Part shown: one piece after another, positions 17,148 to 25,666 of the stretch
Layout: each line of letters starts with the position of its first letter
How positions within the stretch are numbered: the first letter of the stretch is position 1
Assembly: GCF_031451695.1 (NCBI RefSeq)
Contig: NZ_JARWAM010000003.1
Coordinates: 62,001 to 126,000 of the forward strand
DNA: 64,000 bases
Source of the DNA: Franzmannia qiaohouensis
GTDB taxonomy: Bacteria; Pseudomonadota; Gammaproteobacteria; Pseudomonadales; Halomonadaceae
Direction of reading: 5' to 3'
Notes under the pieces: model-generated
Databases searched by the model: none
What the model saw: only the letters and a program-made list of their open reading frames with translations
What the model was told of the DNA's origin: nothing
Position numbers and translations under genes: made by a program

Positions 17148-19148
17148 TCACAGCCTCCGCAGCCCCCACATGAAATAGGCGCCGCCGATCAGCGAGGCGA
17201 CCAGCCCAGCCGGCATGTCATAGGGAAAGATCACCTGGCGACCCAGCCAGTCGGCCAGCACCATCAGCAGCATGCCCACTAGCGCCGCACCCAACAGGTG
17301 ATGGTGGGCGCGCGACAGCCCCAGCAGCCTAGCCATATGCGGCGCCAGCAGCCCGACGAAGGAGAACGGCCCCACCACCAAGGTGGCGCAGGCCGTGAGC
17401 AGGGCCACCAGCAGCAGCAGCACCAGGCGCGCACGACTGAGGGCAATGCCCAGCGCCAGCGTGGTGGGCGAGCCTAGCGGCAGGATGTCCAACCAGCGGG
17501 TCAGCGGTAGCGTGCACAGCGTCAGCAGTGCGGCCAGCGTTCCCACCACCAGGGCACTGGTGAGATCGACGTAATAGGTGGAGCCCGCCAGCCAGGCGAT
17601 CACCTGCTGCCCGCGCGGATCGCCACCCGCCAGCATCACGCTGCGCACCGCATCGAATAGTGCCGTGACCGCCACCCCGGTGAGCAGCAGCCGCTCGGGC
17701 ACGAAACCGCTGCGGCGATTGAGCACAACCAGTATCAGCAAGGTGGCAAGGGCGCCCAGGGTACCGACGCCCACCAGCATGCCGCTGGTCGGCGCCGGCA
17801 GCAGGAAGATCCCCAGGATTAAGGCGATGGCACAGCCGCCGCTAATCCCCAACACCTCGGGGCTGGCCATGGGATTGGCGGAGAGGCGCTGCAGCAGCGT
17901 GCCGGCCACGGCCAGCATCAAGCCACTGGCTGCCGCCGCCACCACCCGTGGCAGCCGCCACTGCATGACGTTCCAGTTGTCCGGTGACAGCCAGTACCAG
18001 CCATTCACCCCCTGCCCCAACAGCAACCCCAGCCCCGCCGCCAACAGCAGCCCAATGGCCAGGCGAGTGGCCAGGCACCCCGGGGCGGGATGACGGTTGG
18101 CCAGCACGGCAGCCGGCTGGGGGGCACGGTTACCCTGCAGCTTCAGGCGCGGGATCAGCCACATCAATAGCGGCGCCCCCAGGGCACCGGTCACCGCGCC
18201 GGTAGGAATCAGCATCGGCACCAGGCCGGTGAAGTTCTGTAGCAGCAGATCCGTGGTGGCCAGCAGCACGGCGCCCAGCAGGGTGCCCCACAGCAGGCGC
18301 TCGCCGAGGCGACGCGCCCCGGCCATGCGCACGATATTGGGCGCCGCCAGGCCGATGAAGCCGATGATCCCCACCACGCTGACAATGCTGCCGGTGATGA
18401 ACACCGCCAGCCCCATACCGGCAAAGCGCAGATAGGTGAGCGATACGCCCAGGCTCTTGGCGCTGGCGTCGTCCAGTTCCAGTACCGCCAGCGGACGCAG
18501 CAGGAACCAGGCCGCCACGCAGCTGATGGCCATCCGTGGCCAGAGGATCGCCACGCCATCCCAGCCGTTTTGGGCCAGCGATCCGGCCCCCCAGATCAGC
18601 AGCCCCGACAGTGCCTCGTGGTTGAACAGCAGCAGCGCCGTGGCCAGTGCCCCCAGGTAGAGGTTGACCACCAGTCCCGCAAGCACCACCACGATCGGCG
18701 CCAACCCCCGCCGCCAGGCCAACAAGAACACCAGCCCCACCGCCAGACCACCGCCAGCCAGCGCCACCCACTCGCGGCCAACGGCCAACAGTCCCGGCGC
18801 CAGCAGGGTCGCCGTCATCAGCACCAGGTTGGCCCCCGAGGCCACACCCAGCGTAGTAGGCGACGCCAGCGGGTTGCGCAGTACCTGCTGCATCAGCACC
18901 CCGGCCAGCGCCAGGCCCCCGCCGGCCAGCAGGGCGATGGAGAGCCTCGGCCACCACGCATAGTGCAGCAGCAGTTGATCGACATCCTCGAACGAGGGTG
19001 ACAACAGCGCCTGCATACCCAGCGCCATGCCGCCCTGGGCCTCCAAGCCAAGCCAGAAAAGCACCACCAGCGGCAGGCTCAGCAGCCAGCAGGTCAGCGC
19101 TGGCGTGCCTCCGCGCTTTTTCTGCCCCATTGCCGTCGCACCTAGCAT
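17148..19148 (-). CDS. fhuB: Ferric hydroxamate ABC permease FhuB (fused double permease)
   Basis: 666-aa inner-membrane permease in which two FecCD-type halves are fused, the arrangement typical of FhuB (about 660 aa in E. coli). The N-terminal half carries LRNPLASPTTLGVASGANL and GLAAPNIVRMAGAR. The C-terminal half carries LSANPMASPEVLGISGGCA and GLLAPHMARLLGLSR, then FPYDMPAGLVASLIGGAYF. It would import ferric aerobactin with FhuD (6638) and FhuC (20920). Start 19148 is used; ATG at 19130 is possible. It is divergent from the siderophore-interacting protein gene across a Fur-box-like site. Confidence 0.93.
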   Translation of the reverse strand: MLGATAMGQKKRGGTPALTCWLLSLPLVVLFWLGLEAQGGMALGMQALLSPSFEDVDQLLLHYAWWPRLSIALLAGGGLALAGVLMQQVLRNPLASPTTLGVASGANLVLMTATLLAPGLLAVGREWVALAGGGLAVGLVFLLAWRRGLAPIVVVLAGLVVNLYLGALATALLLFNHEALSGLLIWGAGSLAQNGWDGVAILWPRMAISCVAAWFLLRPLAVLELDDASAKSLGVSLTYLRFAGMGLAVFITGSIVSVVGIIGFIGLAAPNIVRMAGARRLGERLLWGTLLGAVLLATTDLLLQNFTGLVPMLIPTGAVTGALGAPLLMWLIPRLKLQGNRAPQPAAVLANRHPAPGCLATRLAIGLLLAAGLGLLLGQGVNGWYWLSPDNWNVMQWRLPRVVAAAASGLMLAVAGTLLQRLSANPMASPEVLGISGGCAIALILGIFLLPAPTSGMLVGVGTLGALATLLILVVLNRRSGFVPERLLLTGVAVTALFDAVRSVMLAGGDPRGQQVIAWLAGSTYYVDLTSALVVGTLAALLTLCTLPLTRWLDILPLGSPTTLALGIALSRARLVLLLLVALLTACATLVVGPFSFVGLLAPHMARLLGLSRAHHHLLGAALVGMLLMVLADWLGRQVIFPYDMPAGLVASLIGGAYFMWGLRRL

Positions 19149-19280
19149 GCCAAGTTGTCCTGTCTAACCGCCGCGCACGGGGCAGTGCGCAGTGCCGTCA
19201 TCCACGGGGTTACTCGCAAAGCCATCTTCAAAGGCATTTTCTTAGCCTTTCCTGAACGTTAGGGTTGAATGACAGGAAGT

Positions 19281-19303
19281 AATTCTAAATGATATACATT
19301 TGC
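19281..19303. promoter_or_regulatory. Fur-box-like site between fhuB and SIP gene
   Basis: AAATGATATACATTTGC (19287-19303) is close to a palindrome and to the Fur consensus. It lies in the 190-base gap between divergent fhuB (minus) and the ferric-siderophore reductase gene (plus), 36 bases before the latter start. Confidence 0.65.
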
Positions 19304-19338
19304 ACTACAATTGGCGTTTTCCCCTGGAGTCACACACC

Positions 19339-20265
19339 ATGGCGGCACAGCAGCGTTACCGACTCTTCGACATCACGCTTGCCCGGCGCACCCAAATCAG
19401 TCCGTCTTTGGTCAGATTCACTTTCTGCGGTCCGCAGGTCGCGCGGATGGCGACCTATGCACCAGATCAGCGCATCAAGCTGTTCTTCACCCAAGGAGAA
19501 GGCAGCCTCGAGGCCTTGTTCGATATCGCCAAGCGGGAAGAGCAAGACTGGTACAGCGCCTACCGCGCCCTGCCGGATGCACAGCGCCCCGCAATGCGCA
19601 CCTACACCATCCGCGCTTTACGTCCTGAGCGTTCCGAGGTCGATGTGGAGTTCGTGCTTCACGGCGACAATGGCCCCGCCTCGCGCTGGGCGATGCACGC
19701 CCGCCCAGGTGACCGACTGGCGATGACGGCCCCGGCAGCCAACGCAGAGGGCCCAACGCTTGGCTATGAGTGGAAGCCGCCGCGGGGTGTGCGCCGCATT
19801 CTTATCATCGCCGACGAAACCGCGCTGCCCGCGGCGGCGGGTATTCTGGAAACCCTCGATGTCCTGCCATTTACCCCCGAGGTCGAAGCGCTAATCGAAG
19901 TCCCATGCAGCGACGATGTTCAGCCGCTCCCCCAGGCAGCCAAGCTGCGCTGGCTGACCCGCGATACCGAGCCGGCCTGCCACCATGGCGAGCTGCTGTT
20001 ACAGGCGGTACGTGACGTTGACTTGCGCCACGAGGTTCTCGCGCTGGGGGGTGGCCCATCGCCTGCCAGCGATGACAGGGATGACGATGACGCGCCGCTA
20101 TGGGAGCCTGCCACCCTTGATGACAACGCGCCCTTCTACGCCTGGATCGCCGCTGAAACCAAGGTCGCCATGCAGCTGCGGCGCTACTTGCTCAACGAGT
20201 GCGGCCTGCCCAAACAGTACGTGACCAGCATGGGCTACTGGCGGCTGGGCAAGGCCAACGGCTAA
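19339..20265 (+). CDS. Siderophore-interacting protein (ViuB/YqjH-type ferric-siderophore reductase)
   Basis: 308-aa flavin-dependent NADPH or NADH ferric-siderophore reductase that releases iron in the cytoplasm. The FAD-binding RPAMRTYTIRAL (R-x-Y-[ST] type) lies near residue 90 and is followed by the FVLHGDNGPASRWA stretch diagnostic of the SIP family. The C-terminal SIP domain includes FYAWIAAETKVAMQLRRYL and KQYVTSMGYWRLGKA. Start 19339 has a GGAG site nine bases upstream; 13 residues of the longer frame precede it. It is probably Fur-controlled and serves the aerobactin/hydroxamate uptake system around it. Confidence 0.9.
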   Translation: MAAQQRYRLFDITLARRTQISPSLVRFTFCGPQVARMATYAPDQRIKLFFTQGEGSLEALFDIAKREEQDWYSAYRALPDAQRPAMRTYTIRALRPERSEVDVEFVLHGDNGPASRWAMHARPGDRLAMTAPAANAEGPTLGYEWKPPRGVRRILIIADETALPAAAGILETLDVLPFTPEVEALIEVPCSDDVQPLPQAAKLRWLTRDTEPACHHGELLLQAVRDVDLRHEVLALGGGPSPASDDRDDDDAPLWEPATLDDNAPFYAWIAAETKVAMQLRRYLLNECGLPKQYVTSMGYWRLGKANG

Positions 20266-20362
20266 GGGAACATCGACACAACAGATAGCCCCCTCCATGG
20301 GTTTTTCTACTGTGGCTGACTGCCTTCTGCCAGGTATTTGACATACCCGCCCACGCCATACA

Positions 20363-20385
20363 AAATGCAAATCAATCTCATTGGG
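20363..20385. promoter_or_regulatory. Fur-box-like site upstream of small ORF and fhuC
   Basis: AAATGCAAATCAATCTCATT is a strong match to the common gammaproteobacterial Fur box form (AATGCAAAT-ATTCTCATT). It precedes the 134-aa ORF by about 20 bases and could also serve fhuC. Confidence 0.7.
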
Positions 20386-20402
20386 ATTATTCATGGTGCC
20401 CT

Positions 20403-20807
20403 ATGAACACGGAACGCTCCCAGCTTTACTACACATGCGTTTTTCTGCACGTCTCCTTCCAGGCGATCCAGAACTCGGTGGCTACCTCCCCCAGAAGAGA
20501 CGACACACCCTGCTGGCTGGATGCGCAAACGCTGCGCATGCTCCTCAATGAGCTGCAGCGTTGCCGCCAGGAGGCTGCGCCCTTCAAGGCGGTCAGCCAG
20601 CCGCTGGACACCGCGATCTACCACTGCGGCCTGCTGATGGCGCAATGCCCCGCCGCCCTCAACCGCCAGCTCTGCCAACACCATCTCGCAGCCGTTATGG
20701 CGCCGCTCAAGGAAGCCACGGCGCAGCTCTCGGGCAGCGCCAGCCGCACTTCTGACAGTCATGTGCCATCACCCAGCCAGCGCTTGCGCAGCTGGCTGGG
20801 AGGCTAG
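20403..20807 (+). CDS. Small protein of unknown function between SIP gene and fhuC
   Basis: 134-aa ORF that I do not recognise. It has no signal peptide or membrane span, is mostly helical in composition (LDAQTLRMLLNELQRCRQEA, HHLAAVMAPLKEATAQL), and contains five cysteines. It begins about 20 bases after a good Fur-box-like site and reads in the same direction as fhuC, which begins 112 bases later, so an iron-linked role is likely. No clear ribosome binding site is seen before the ATG. An antisense frame covers the same stretch, and this strand was chosen because of the promoter position. Confidence 0.5.
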   Translation: MNTERSQLYYTCVFLHVSFQAIQNSVATSPRRDDTPCWLDAQTLRMLLNELQRCRQEAAPFKAVSQPLDTAIYHCGLLMAQCPAALNRQLCQHHLAAVMAPLKEATAQLSGSASRTSDSHVPSPSQRLRSWLGG

Positions 20808-20919
20808 AGGCCGCTAGAACGCGGTCTTGGCAAGCTCTTCGGCGACGCACTCACGGCAAATAAAAGCAACGATCCTTGTCTGCCCCATGAGGATCGACTT
20901 CCCGCTCGAGGAAACCAGC

Positions 20920-21687
20920 ATGTTCGAGATCAAGGGCGCTACCTTCGAGGTCAACGGTACCTGTCTGCTCCATCCCGTGGAGCACCGTTTCGAGGAGGGC
21001 AAGATCTACGCGTTGATCGGCCATAACGGTTCGGGAAAATCGACGTTGATCAAGCTGCTCGCCCAGCAGCAGACCGTCAGTCGCGGCGAAATCCGGCTCG
21101 ACAAACGCCCCCTGAACGACTGGGGCCAGCGCGAGTTCGCCCGCCGGGTGGCCTATCTGCCCCAGCACCTGCCCAGCGCCGAGAATCTTATCGGGCGCGA
21201 GCTGATCAGCTTCGGGCGCTATCCCTGGCATGGGCTGCTGGGCCGCCACACCCAAGAGGACAAGGCCGCCGTCGAGCGCGCCATCGAGCTCAGCCATACC
21301 GAGGACTTCGCCGACCGACTGGTGGACACCCTCTCAGGCGGCGAGCGCCAGCGCGTGTGGCTGGCCATGCTGCTGGCCCAGGAGAGCCGCTTCCTGCTGC
21401 TCGACGAACCGCTGGCCGCGCTGGATATCTCCCATCAGATGGAAGTGCTGGCACTGATCCGCAAGCTGTGCGACGAGCTGAAGCTGTGCGTGATCATCGT
21501 GCTGCACGACATCAACATGGCCTCACGCTACTGCGACGAACTGCTCGCCCTGCACAGCGGCCGAGTACTGGCCCACGGCTCCCCCGAGGAGATGATGACC
21601 GACGCCACCCTGGAAGCGATCTACGGCCTGCCGATGCAGGTGATGCCACATCCCAACGGGGAGCATCGCATCGCCGTGGCCTGCTAG
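20920..21687 (+). CDS. fhuC: Ferric hydroxamate ABC transporter ATPase FhuC
   Basis: 255-aa ATPase. Walker A GHNGSGKST at residues 34-42, Q-loop YLPQHLP near 79-85, signature LSGGERQRVWLAML from 138, Walker B LLLDEP from 159, and VLHDINMASRYCD are all close to E. coli FhuC, including GRYPWHGLLGR and the late IYGLPMQVMPHP. Start 20920 has AGGAAA six bases upstream; an ATG at 20887 would add 11 residues. It completes the FhuBCD import system with fhuD and fhuB in this island. Confidence 0.93.
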   Translation: MFEIKGATFEVNGTCLLHPVEHRFEEGKIYALIGHNGSGKSTLIKLLAQQQTVSRGEIRLDKRPLNDWGQREFARRVAYLPQHLPSAENLIGRELISFGRYPWHGLLGRHTQEDKAAVERAIELSHTEDFADRLVDTLSGGERQRVWLAMLLAQESRFLLLDEPLAALDISHQMEVLALIRKLCDELKLCVIIVLHDINMASRYCDELLALHSGRVLAHGSPEEMMTDATLEAIYGLPMQVMPHPNGEHRIAVAC

Positions 21688-21728
21688 GCAGGATGCTTGG
21701 CCAGGGACGGCCAAGATCCTGTCTTTTT
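21688..21728. terminator. Terminator between convergent fhuC and receptor gene
   Basis: CAGGAT-CTTGGCC-loop-GGCCAAG-ATCCTG forms a long stem interrupted by one base, followed by TCTTTTT on the plus strand. It ends fhuC transcription and may act on the receptor coming from the other side. Confidence 0.85.
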
Positions 21729-21733
21729 CGTGC

Positions 21734-23800
21734 CTACCAGCGATAGCGCAGGCTGCCGATGACGCTGCGCGACTCGCCGTAGTAGCACCAGAAATCGCAA
21801 CTGGCGACATACGTTTCGTCAGTGATGTTGTTGACGTTGAGTTGGGCGGTCCAGTTGCGGTTGAAGTCGTAACTCGCCATGGCATCTCCCACCGTGTAGT
21901 CGGCCACGGTGATATCGCCATCCACTGTCTCACCTGCATGACGAACCCCCACCCCGACACTCAAGCCATCCAGCGCCGTCCCCTGGAAGTCATAGTTCAG
22001 CCAGGCAGAGGCCATATGACGCGGGATGAGTGCCGCCCGATTGTCGTCGGCATCACGCGCATCGGTGTAGGTATAGGCCGCTGTCAGCCTGAGAGCGTCC
22101 GTGAGATAGCCCACCCCCTCGAGTTCGAATCCACGTGAGGTTCGCTCGCCCTCCTGCGTCTGATAACCACCGGGAGCCGAGGCAAAGGAGTTCGACTCCT
22201 TGATATCGAAGATCGCCGCTGTCACATAGCCGTCCCAATTGAACGGCGCGTACTTGACGCCCAGCTCCCACTGTTCACCTTCGATTTCCTCGAAGATGGC
22301 ACCGTCGGGGGTGGTCTGCGCTGCCGGGCGGAAGGATTCCGTATAGCTGATATAGGGATTCAGGCCGTTATCGCCAAGGTACATGACGCCACCGGACCAG
22401 GAGGTCGCGGACTGGGTTTCATCCACCGTGTTGTTATCGAGTTCGGACTCGTTGCGTACATCGGCACTGTCGTGGCGAACGGCGCCAAGCAGTACCCAGC
22501 GATCGTCGATACGCAACTGGTTCTGTGCATATAGCCCCAGCTGCTCCTTGTCGATCTTGCGGCGGGCCAGCTGATCGCTGGGTACTGGGGCAATGCCACC
22601 CTGAGGGTTGAAGATATCGACACTGTCGTAGAAGTAGTTGTCGAATTCCCTGCCATCCAGTGTCAGGTCCTGGTAGTCCACCCCGAGTAATAGCGTGTTT
22701 TCCGTGCGGTCGCTATACCATTTGCCGACCATGCGGTTGTCGACGGTGATGCTATCGATCTCGCCATCGCGCTGCAGATGACCGCGAAATGCCGTCTGGC
22801 CATCACCGGTTCCCATCATCATATAGGTACTGCGCAGATCCAGATCGAGATGGCTGTAGCGGAAATTCTGCTCGAATCTCCACGTGTCGTTGAAGGCATG
22901 CTCGAACTCGTATCCAACCGCCGTCTGGGTACGCTCGTCCTTGTCGTAACCGGGGGCTCCATAGTTGGTCTGAGGATCCACCCTGCCAAACGGCGTATCC
23001 TGAACCGTGCCATAGGCCAGCTTGAAGGGATTGACGGGAATCCCGTCATCCTTCTGGACGCTGGCAAGCACGGTCAATCGCGTGTCATCGGTGATATCCC
23101 ATTCAAGACTGGGCGCAAAGTAGTAGCGCTCATTCTCGGTATCATTCAGGTCTCCGTCACGTTCCTTGTATAGACCGACGAAGCGATAGCGCACATCGCC
23201 GCCTGCGGTAAGTGGGCCCGAGGTATCGATACCCACCTGACGATGATGCCTGTTGCCTGCCTGGATGTTGATCTCGCCTCGCGGCTCGTCGGTTGGCCGC
23301 TTGCTGACCGCATTGATCAGGCCACCGGACGGCGCCTCGCCGTAGAGAATCGACGAGGGCCCTTTGAAGAGTTCGACACGATCTAGCCCATAGGGCTCTG
23401 GCAACCATTGATAAAATCCCTCGCGGTAAATCCGCAGGCCGTCCTGATAGGTTGCTTGATCGAAGCCGCGGACCTTGAACCAGTCGGTATTGTTATCCGA
23501 GCCGTAGTGGCCTGCCAAAACGCCGGAGCGGTAGCGGAAGGTCTCGTCGAGCTGCTGCACGTTGCGCTCTTCGAGCTCATCACGCTCGACAATGGAGACC
23601 GGACGCGGCGTCTCGACCAGCGGTGTCGCCACCTTCAAGGCGGTTCCCGTCACCACCATGGTGTCTTGGGTCTCGATATCGTCTTGCGCCTGGAGGCCCA
23701 GAGAAGTGGCGGCGAAGAGGCCGGAAAGCGACAACGTAGCGGCGCGCCGAATCGCCACGCTCATGGGCGCTGGCGTAGGGCAAGCAGGGCTATGGGACAT
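21734..23800 (-). CDS. TonB-dependent receptor, FhuA/FoxA-like hydroxamate siderophore class
   Basis: About 688-aa outer-membrane receptor. After the signal peptide (core SVAIRRAATLSLSGLFAATS) there is a TonB-box-like DTMVVTG. The plug has VRGFDQATYQDGLR, LDRVELFKGPSSILYGEAPSGGLIN and KRPTDEPRGEI, typical of the FhuA/FoxA/FpvA branch. The C terminus contains the paired-Cys loop CDFWCYYGESRSVIGSLRYRW seen in ferrichrome/ferrioxamine receptors. No clear ribosome site selects the start; ATG 23800 is given, with ATG 23764 equally possible. It has a strong Fur box upstream and probably feeds FhuBCD. Confidence 0.9.
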   Translation of the reverse strand: MSHSPACPTPAPMSVAIRRAATLSLSGLFAATSLGLQAQDDIETQDTMVVTGTALKVATPLVETPRPVSIVERDELEERNVQQLDETFRYRSGVLAGHYGSDNNTDWFKVRGFDQATYQDGLRIYREGFYQWLPEPYGLDRVELFKGPSSILYGEAPSGGLINAVSKRPTDEPRGEINIQAGNRHHRQVGIDTSGPLTAGGDVRYRFVGLYKERDGDLNDTENERYYFAPSLEWDITDDTRLTVLASVQKDDGIPVNPFKLAYGTVQDTPFGRVDPQTNYGAPGYDKDERTQTAVGYEFEHAFNDTWRFEQNFRYSHLDLDLRSTYMMMGTGDGQTAFRGHLQRDGEIDSITVDNRMVGKWYSDRTENTLLLGVDYQDLTLDGREFDNYFYDSVDIFNPQGGIAPVPSDQLARRKIDKEQLGLYAQNQLRIDDRWVLLGAVRHDSADVRNESELDNNTVDETQSATSWSGGVMYLGDNGLNPYISYTESFRPAAQTTPDGAIFEEIEGEQWELGVKYAPFNWDGYVTAAIFDIKESNSFASAPGGYQTQEGERTSRGFELEGVGYLTDALRLTAAYTYTDARDADDNRAALIPRHMASAWLNYDFQGTALDGLSVGVGVRHAGETVDGDITVADYTVGDAMASYDFNRNWTAQLNVNNITDETYVASCDFWCYYGESRSVIGSLRYRW

Positions 23801-23855
23801 GGGAGCGTCTCGATCAGGGAGCGGGATGTCGCCGGCGGGGACACCGGCCAAGCTA

Positions 23856-23878
23856 AATTATAAGAATTATCATTTAGC
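23856..23878. promoter_or_regulatory. Fur-box-like site upstream of FhuA/FoxA-like receptor
   Basis: AATTATAAGAATTATCATTT, read on the coding (minus) strand as AAATGATAATTCTTATAATT, is the closest match to the Fur consensus in this window. It lies about 55-80 bases before the receptor start. Confidence 0.75.
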
Positions 23879-23928
23879 TTATCAATAACATCCGGCGCCC
23901 ACGTACGCGGCCGCCCCCTGCAGAGCCA

Positions 23929-24795
23929 CTATCGCGCGAATACCACCGTACGCTTGTCGTTCAGAAACACCCGGCGCTCGAGGTGGTAGGCCACCGCCCG
24001 GGCCAGGGTCAGGCACTCGATGTCGCGGCCCTTGGCGACCAGGTCCTCAGGGGTGTCGGCGTGGGTCACCGGCTCCACCCCCTGAGTGATGATCGGCCCC
24101 TCGTCGAGGTCGTCGTTGATGTAGTGGGCGGTGGCACCGACCAGCTTGACGCCCTTGGCATGGGCCTGGTGGTATGGCTTGGCGCCCTTGAAGCCGGGCA
24201 GTAGCGAGTGGTGGATATTGATCGCCTTGCCCGCCAGTTTCTCGCTCATCTCGCTGGAGAGCACCTGCATGTAGCGCGCCAGGATCACCAGCTCGGCGCC
24301 GCTCTCCTCGATCACCTGCCACACCTGGGCTTCCTGCTCGGGCTTGGTCTCCGGGGTGATCGGGAAGTGGTGGTAGGGCAGCCCGTGCCAGGCGGCCAGC
24401 GGCTCGAGGTCCGGGTGGTTGGAGACCACCGCGCGGATCTCGATCGGCAGCTGGCCGGTGCGATAGCGATAGAGCAGGTCGTTGAGGCAGTGGTCGGCCT
24501 TGGAGACCATGATAACCACCGGGGTAAGCTGGCCCGGCGCGGTCAGCTCGAAGGTCATGCCGAACTCGGCGGCGCGGGCGGCGAAAGCCGCCTGGAAGGC
24601 GTCGGCGTCGAGCGCCCCGCCCTCGGGGTGAAAGGCGGTGCGAATGAAGAAGCGCTGGCTGAGGCGATCATCGAAGGACTGCTGCTCGGTGATGTAGCAG
24701 CGCCACTCCTTGAGCAGGCGGGTGACCACGTCCACGGTGCCCAGCCGGCTGGGGCACTGGGCGGCGAGAATCCAGGTATCTGAAGAGTGATTCAT
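23929..24795 (-). CDS. purU: Formyltetrahydrofolate deformylase PurU
   Basis: 288-aa enzyme that hydrolyses 10-formyl-THF to formate and THF. It has an N-terminal ACT-type regulatory region (DTWILAAQCPSRLGTVDVV) and a C-terminal formyltransferase fold. Catalytic residues visible are N193 and H195 in INIHHSLLPGFKGAKPY and D231 in INDDLDEGPII. Start 24795 has AGGAG seven bases upstream. A longer frame from 24918 starts inside repeat copy A, after an AGGAGG, and reads in frame into PurU, but adds residues foreign to the family. It lies downstream of the sox genes and would recycle C1-loaded THF; the formate can go to the dehydrogenase at 48.9-53.5 kb. Confidence 0.93.
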   Translation of the reverse strand: MNHSSDTWILAAQCPSRLGTVDVVTRLLKEWRCYITEQQSFDDRLSQRFFIRTAFHPEGGALDADAFQAAFAARAAEFGMTFELTAPGQLTPVVIMVSKADHCLNDLLYRYRTGQLPIEIRAVVSNHPDLEPLAAWHGLPYHHFPITPETKPEQEAQVWQVIEESGAELVILARYMQVLSSEMSEKLAGKAINIHHSLLPGFKGAKPYHQAHAKGVKLVGATAHYINDDLDEGPIITQGVEPVTHADTPEDLVAKGRDIECLTLARAVAYHLERRVFLNDKRTVVFAR

Positions 24796-24829
24796 TGAGG
24801 CTCCTAATGGCATCCCTGCCGTCGACGGT

Positions 24830-24977
24830 TTGTAAATAGCAACGCTCAGGTCTGATCCGTCGACAGGCCTGCGAGGAGGCGCTGTAAATCGTCCCTGAGC
24901 GCTACCTACGCCATCCATGGCGTAGAACCTCCTCTTCGGCCTGTCCCCGGCGTCCTTCGCTTAGAGACAACTGTGAT
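24830..24977 (-). repeat. Palindromic intergenic repeat, copy A
   Basis: About 148-base structured repeat filling most of the gap between soxG and purU, closely similar to copies B and C. Nested arms on the plus strand are GACAGGCC 24862-24869 with GGCCTGTC 24938-24945, GAGGAGG 24873-24879 with CCTCCTC 24928-24934, and the inner hairpin CTACGCC 24906-24912 with GGCGTAG 24919-24925. The inner stem differs from copy B on both sides so that pairing is kept. One end carries AACTGTGAT (24969-24977), matching the terminal repeats of B and C. Orientation is given as read in the sox transcript. Confidence 0.85.
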
Positions 24978-25012
24978 CACCCTGGACCATCCAGGCGTTG
25001 GCGTTGTGTAAC

Positions 25013-25666
25013 CTACCGCTCCACACCTATTGCATACTCCTCGCCGGCATCCAGCAACCAGCGGTAGCAGTAGTCGGCGAAGCTTCTACGCACCACCAGC
25101 TCCCAGCGGGTCTCGCCGCTGCGGCGCACGATGACGGTGGCCTTGGCGAACACCGTGTTGACCCCCTTGCCCACCGCGAAGTGGCTCGGGTCGACGTCGT
25201 AGACCACCGACTTCATCAGCAGCTCGGGCACCGCCTCGCCCTCCAGCGTCAGCAGCGTCTGGCCACCGCTGACGTCGACGATGGCGAAACTGGCATCGGC
25301 GAGGCGCTCGCGCAGCCGCCGCTCCACCGTAAAGGCCTCGCCGCCGGGGACGATCAGCAGCCACTCATCCGGCGACAGCCACTGGATCGAGCGCTCACCG
25401 CTGGCGTCCCAGCTCAGGGTATTGGGGCGGCCCGGCAAGCCGATATCCAGCACCTCGCGCAGCGCCTCGTCGAGGACGATGGCCCCGCCGCGCAGGATCA
25501 GGTGGCCAAGGAAGGCCTGCTCGCGCAGAACCACCCGGCTGGCGGCGCTGGGGGCCGGTGCGCCGCTGCGCTGCAGGGAATAGGCCAGCGGCGACTCGAC
25601 TGCCACGCTGGCGTGGTCGGCGCGGGAATCAAACAGGTTCACTCGGCTCAGCGCTGAATCAGACAT
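25013..25666 (-). CDS. soxG: Sarcosine oxidase gamma subunit
   Basis: 217-aa subunit of heterotetrameric sarcosine oxidase (SoxBDAG), which oxidises sarcosine to glycine and passes the methyl group to THF. The protein shows the GcvT-like gamma pattern: IQWLSPDEWLLIVPGG, IVDVSGGQTLLTLEG, DVDPSHF and FADYCYRWLLDAGEEY. Start 25666 overlaps the soxA stop by 8 bases; the longer frame runs back into soxA in another phase. It is the last gene of the operon, followed by repeat copy A. Confidence 0.92.
   Translation of the reverse strand: MSDSALSRVNLFDSRADHASVAVESPLAYSLQRSGAPAPSAASRVVLREQAFLGHLILRGGAIVLDEALREVLDIGLPGRPNTLSWDASGERSIQWLSPDEWLLIVPGGEAFTVERRLRERLADASFAIVDVSGGQTLLTLEGEAVPELLMKSVVYDVDPSHFAVGKGVNTVFAKATVIVRRSGETRWELVVRRSFADYCYRWLLDAGEEYAIGVER

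Noticed and set aside
20391..20762. 123-codon ORF opposite the small ORF before fhuC
   Set aside because: It runs against the direction of the Fur-type promoter and fhuC and has no ribosome site. The plus-strand ORF is preferred, with only moderate confidence.
20870..20896. CGATCCT...AGGATCG hairpin before fhuC
   Set aside because: A 7-bp stem with a 13-base loop and no T-run. It may be chance and is too weak to call a terminator.
24830..24977. Glycine riboswitch upstream of purU / near sox genes
   Set aside because: The metabolic context made it attractive, but I could not find the conserved glycine aptamer core. The sequence is instead a three-copy palindromic repeat.
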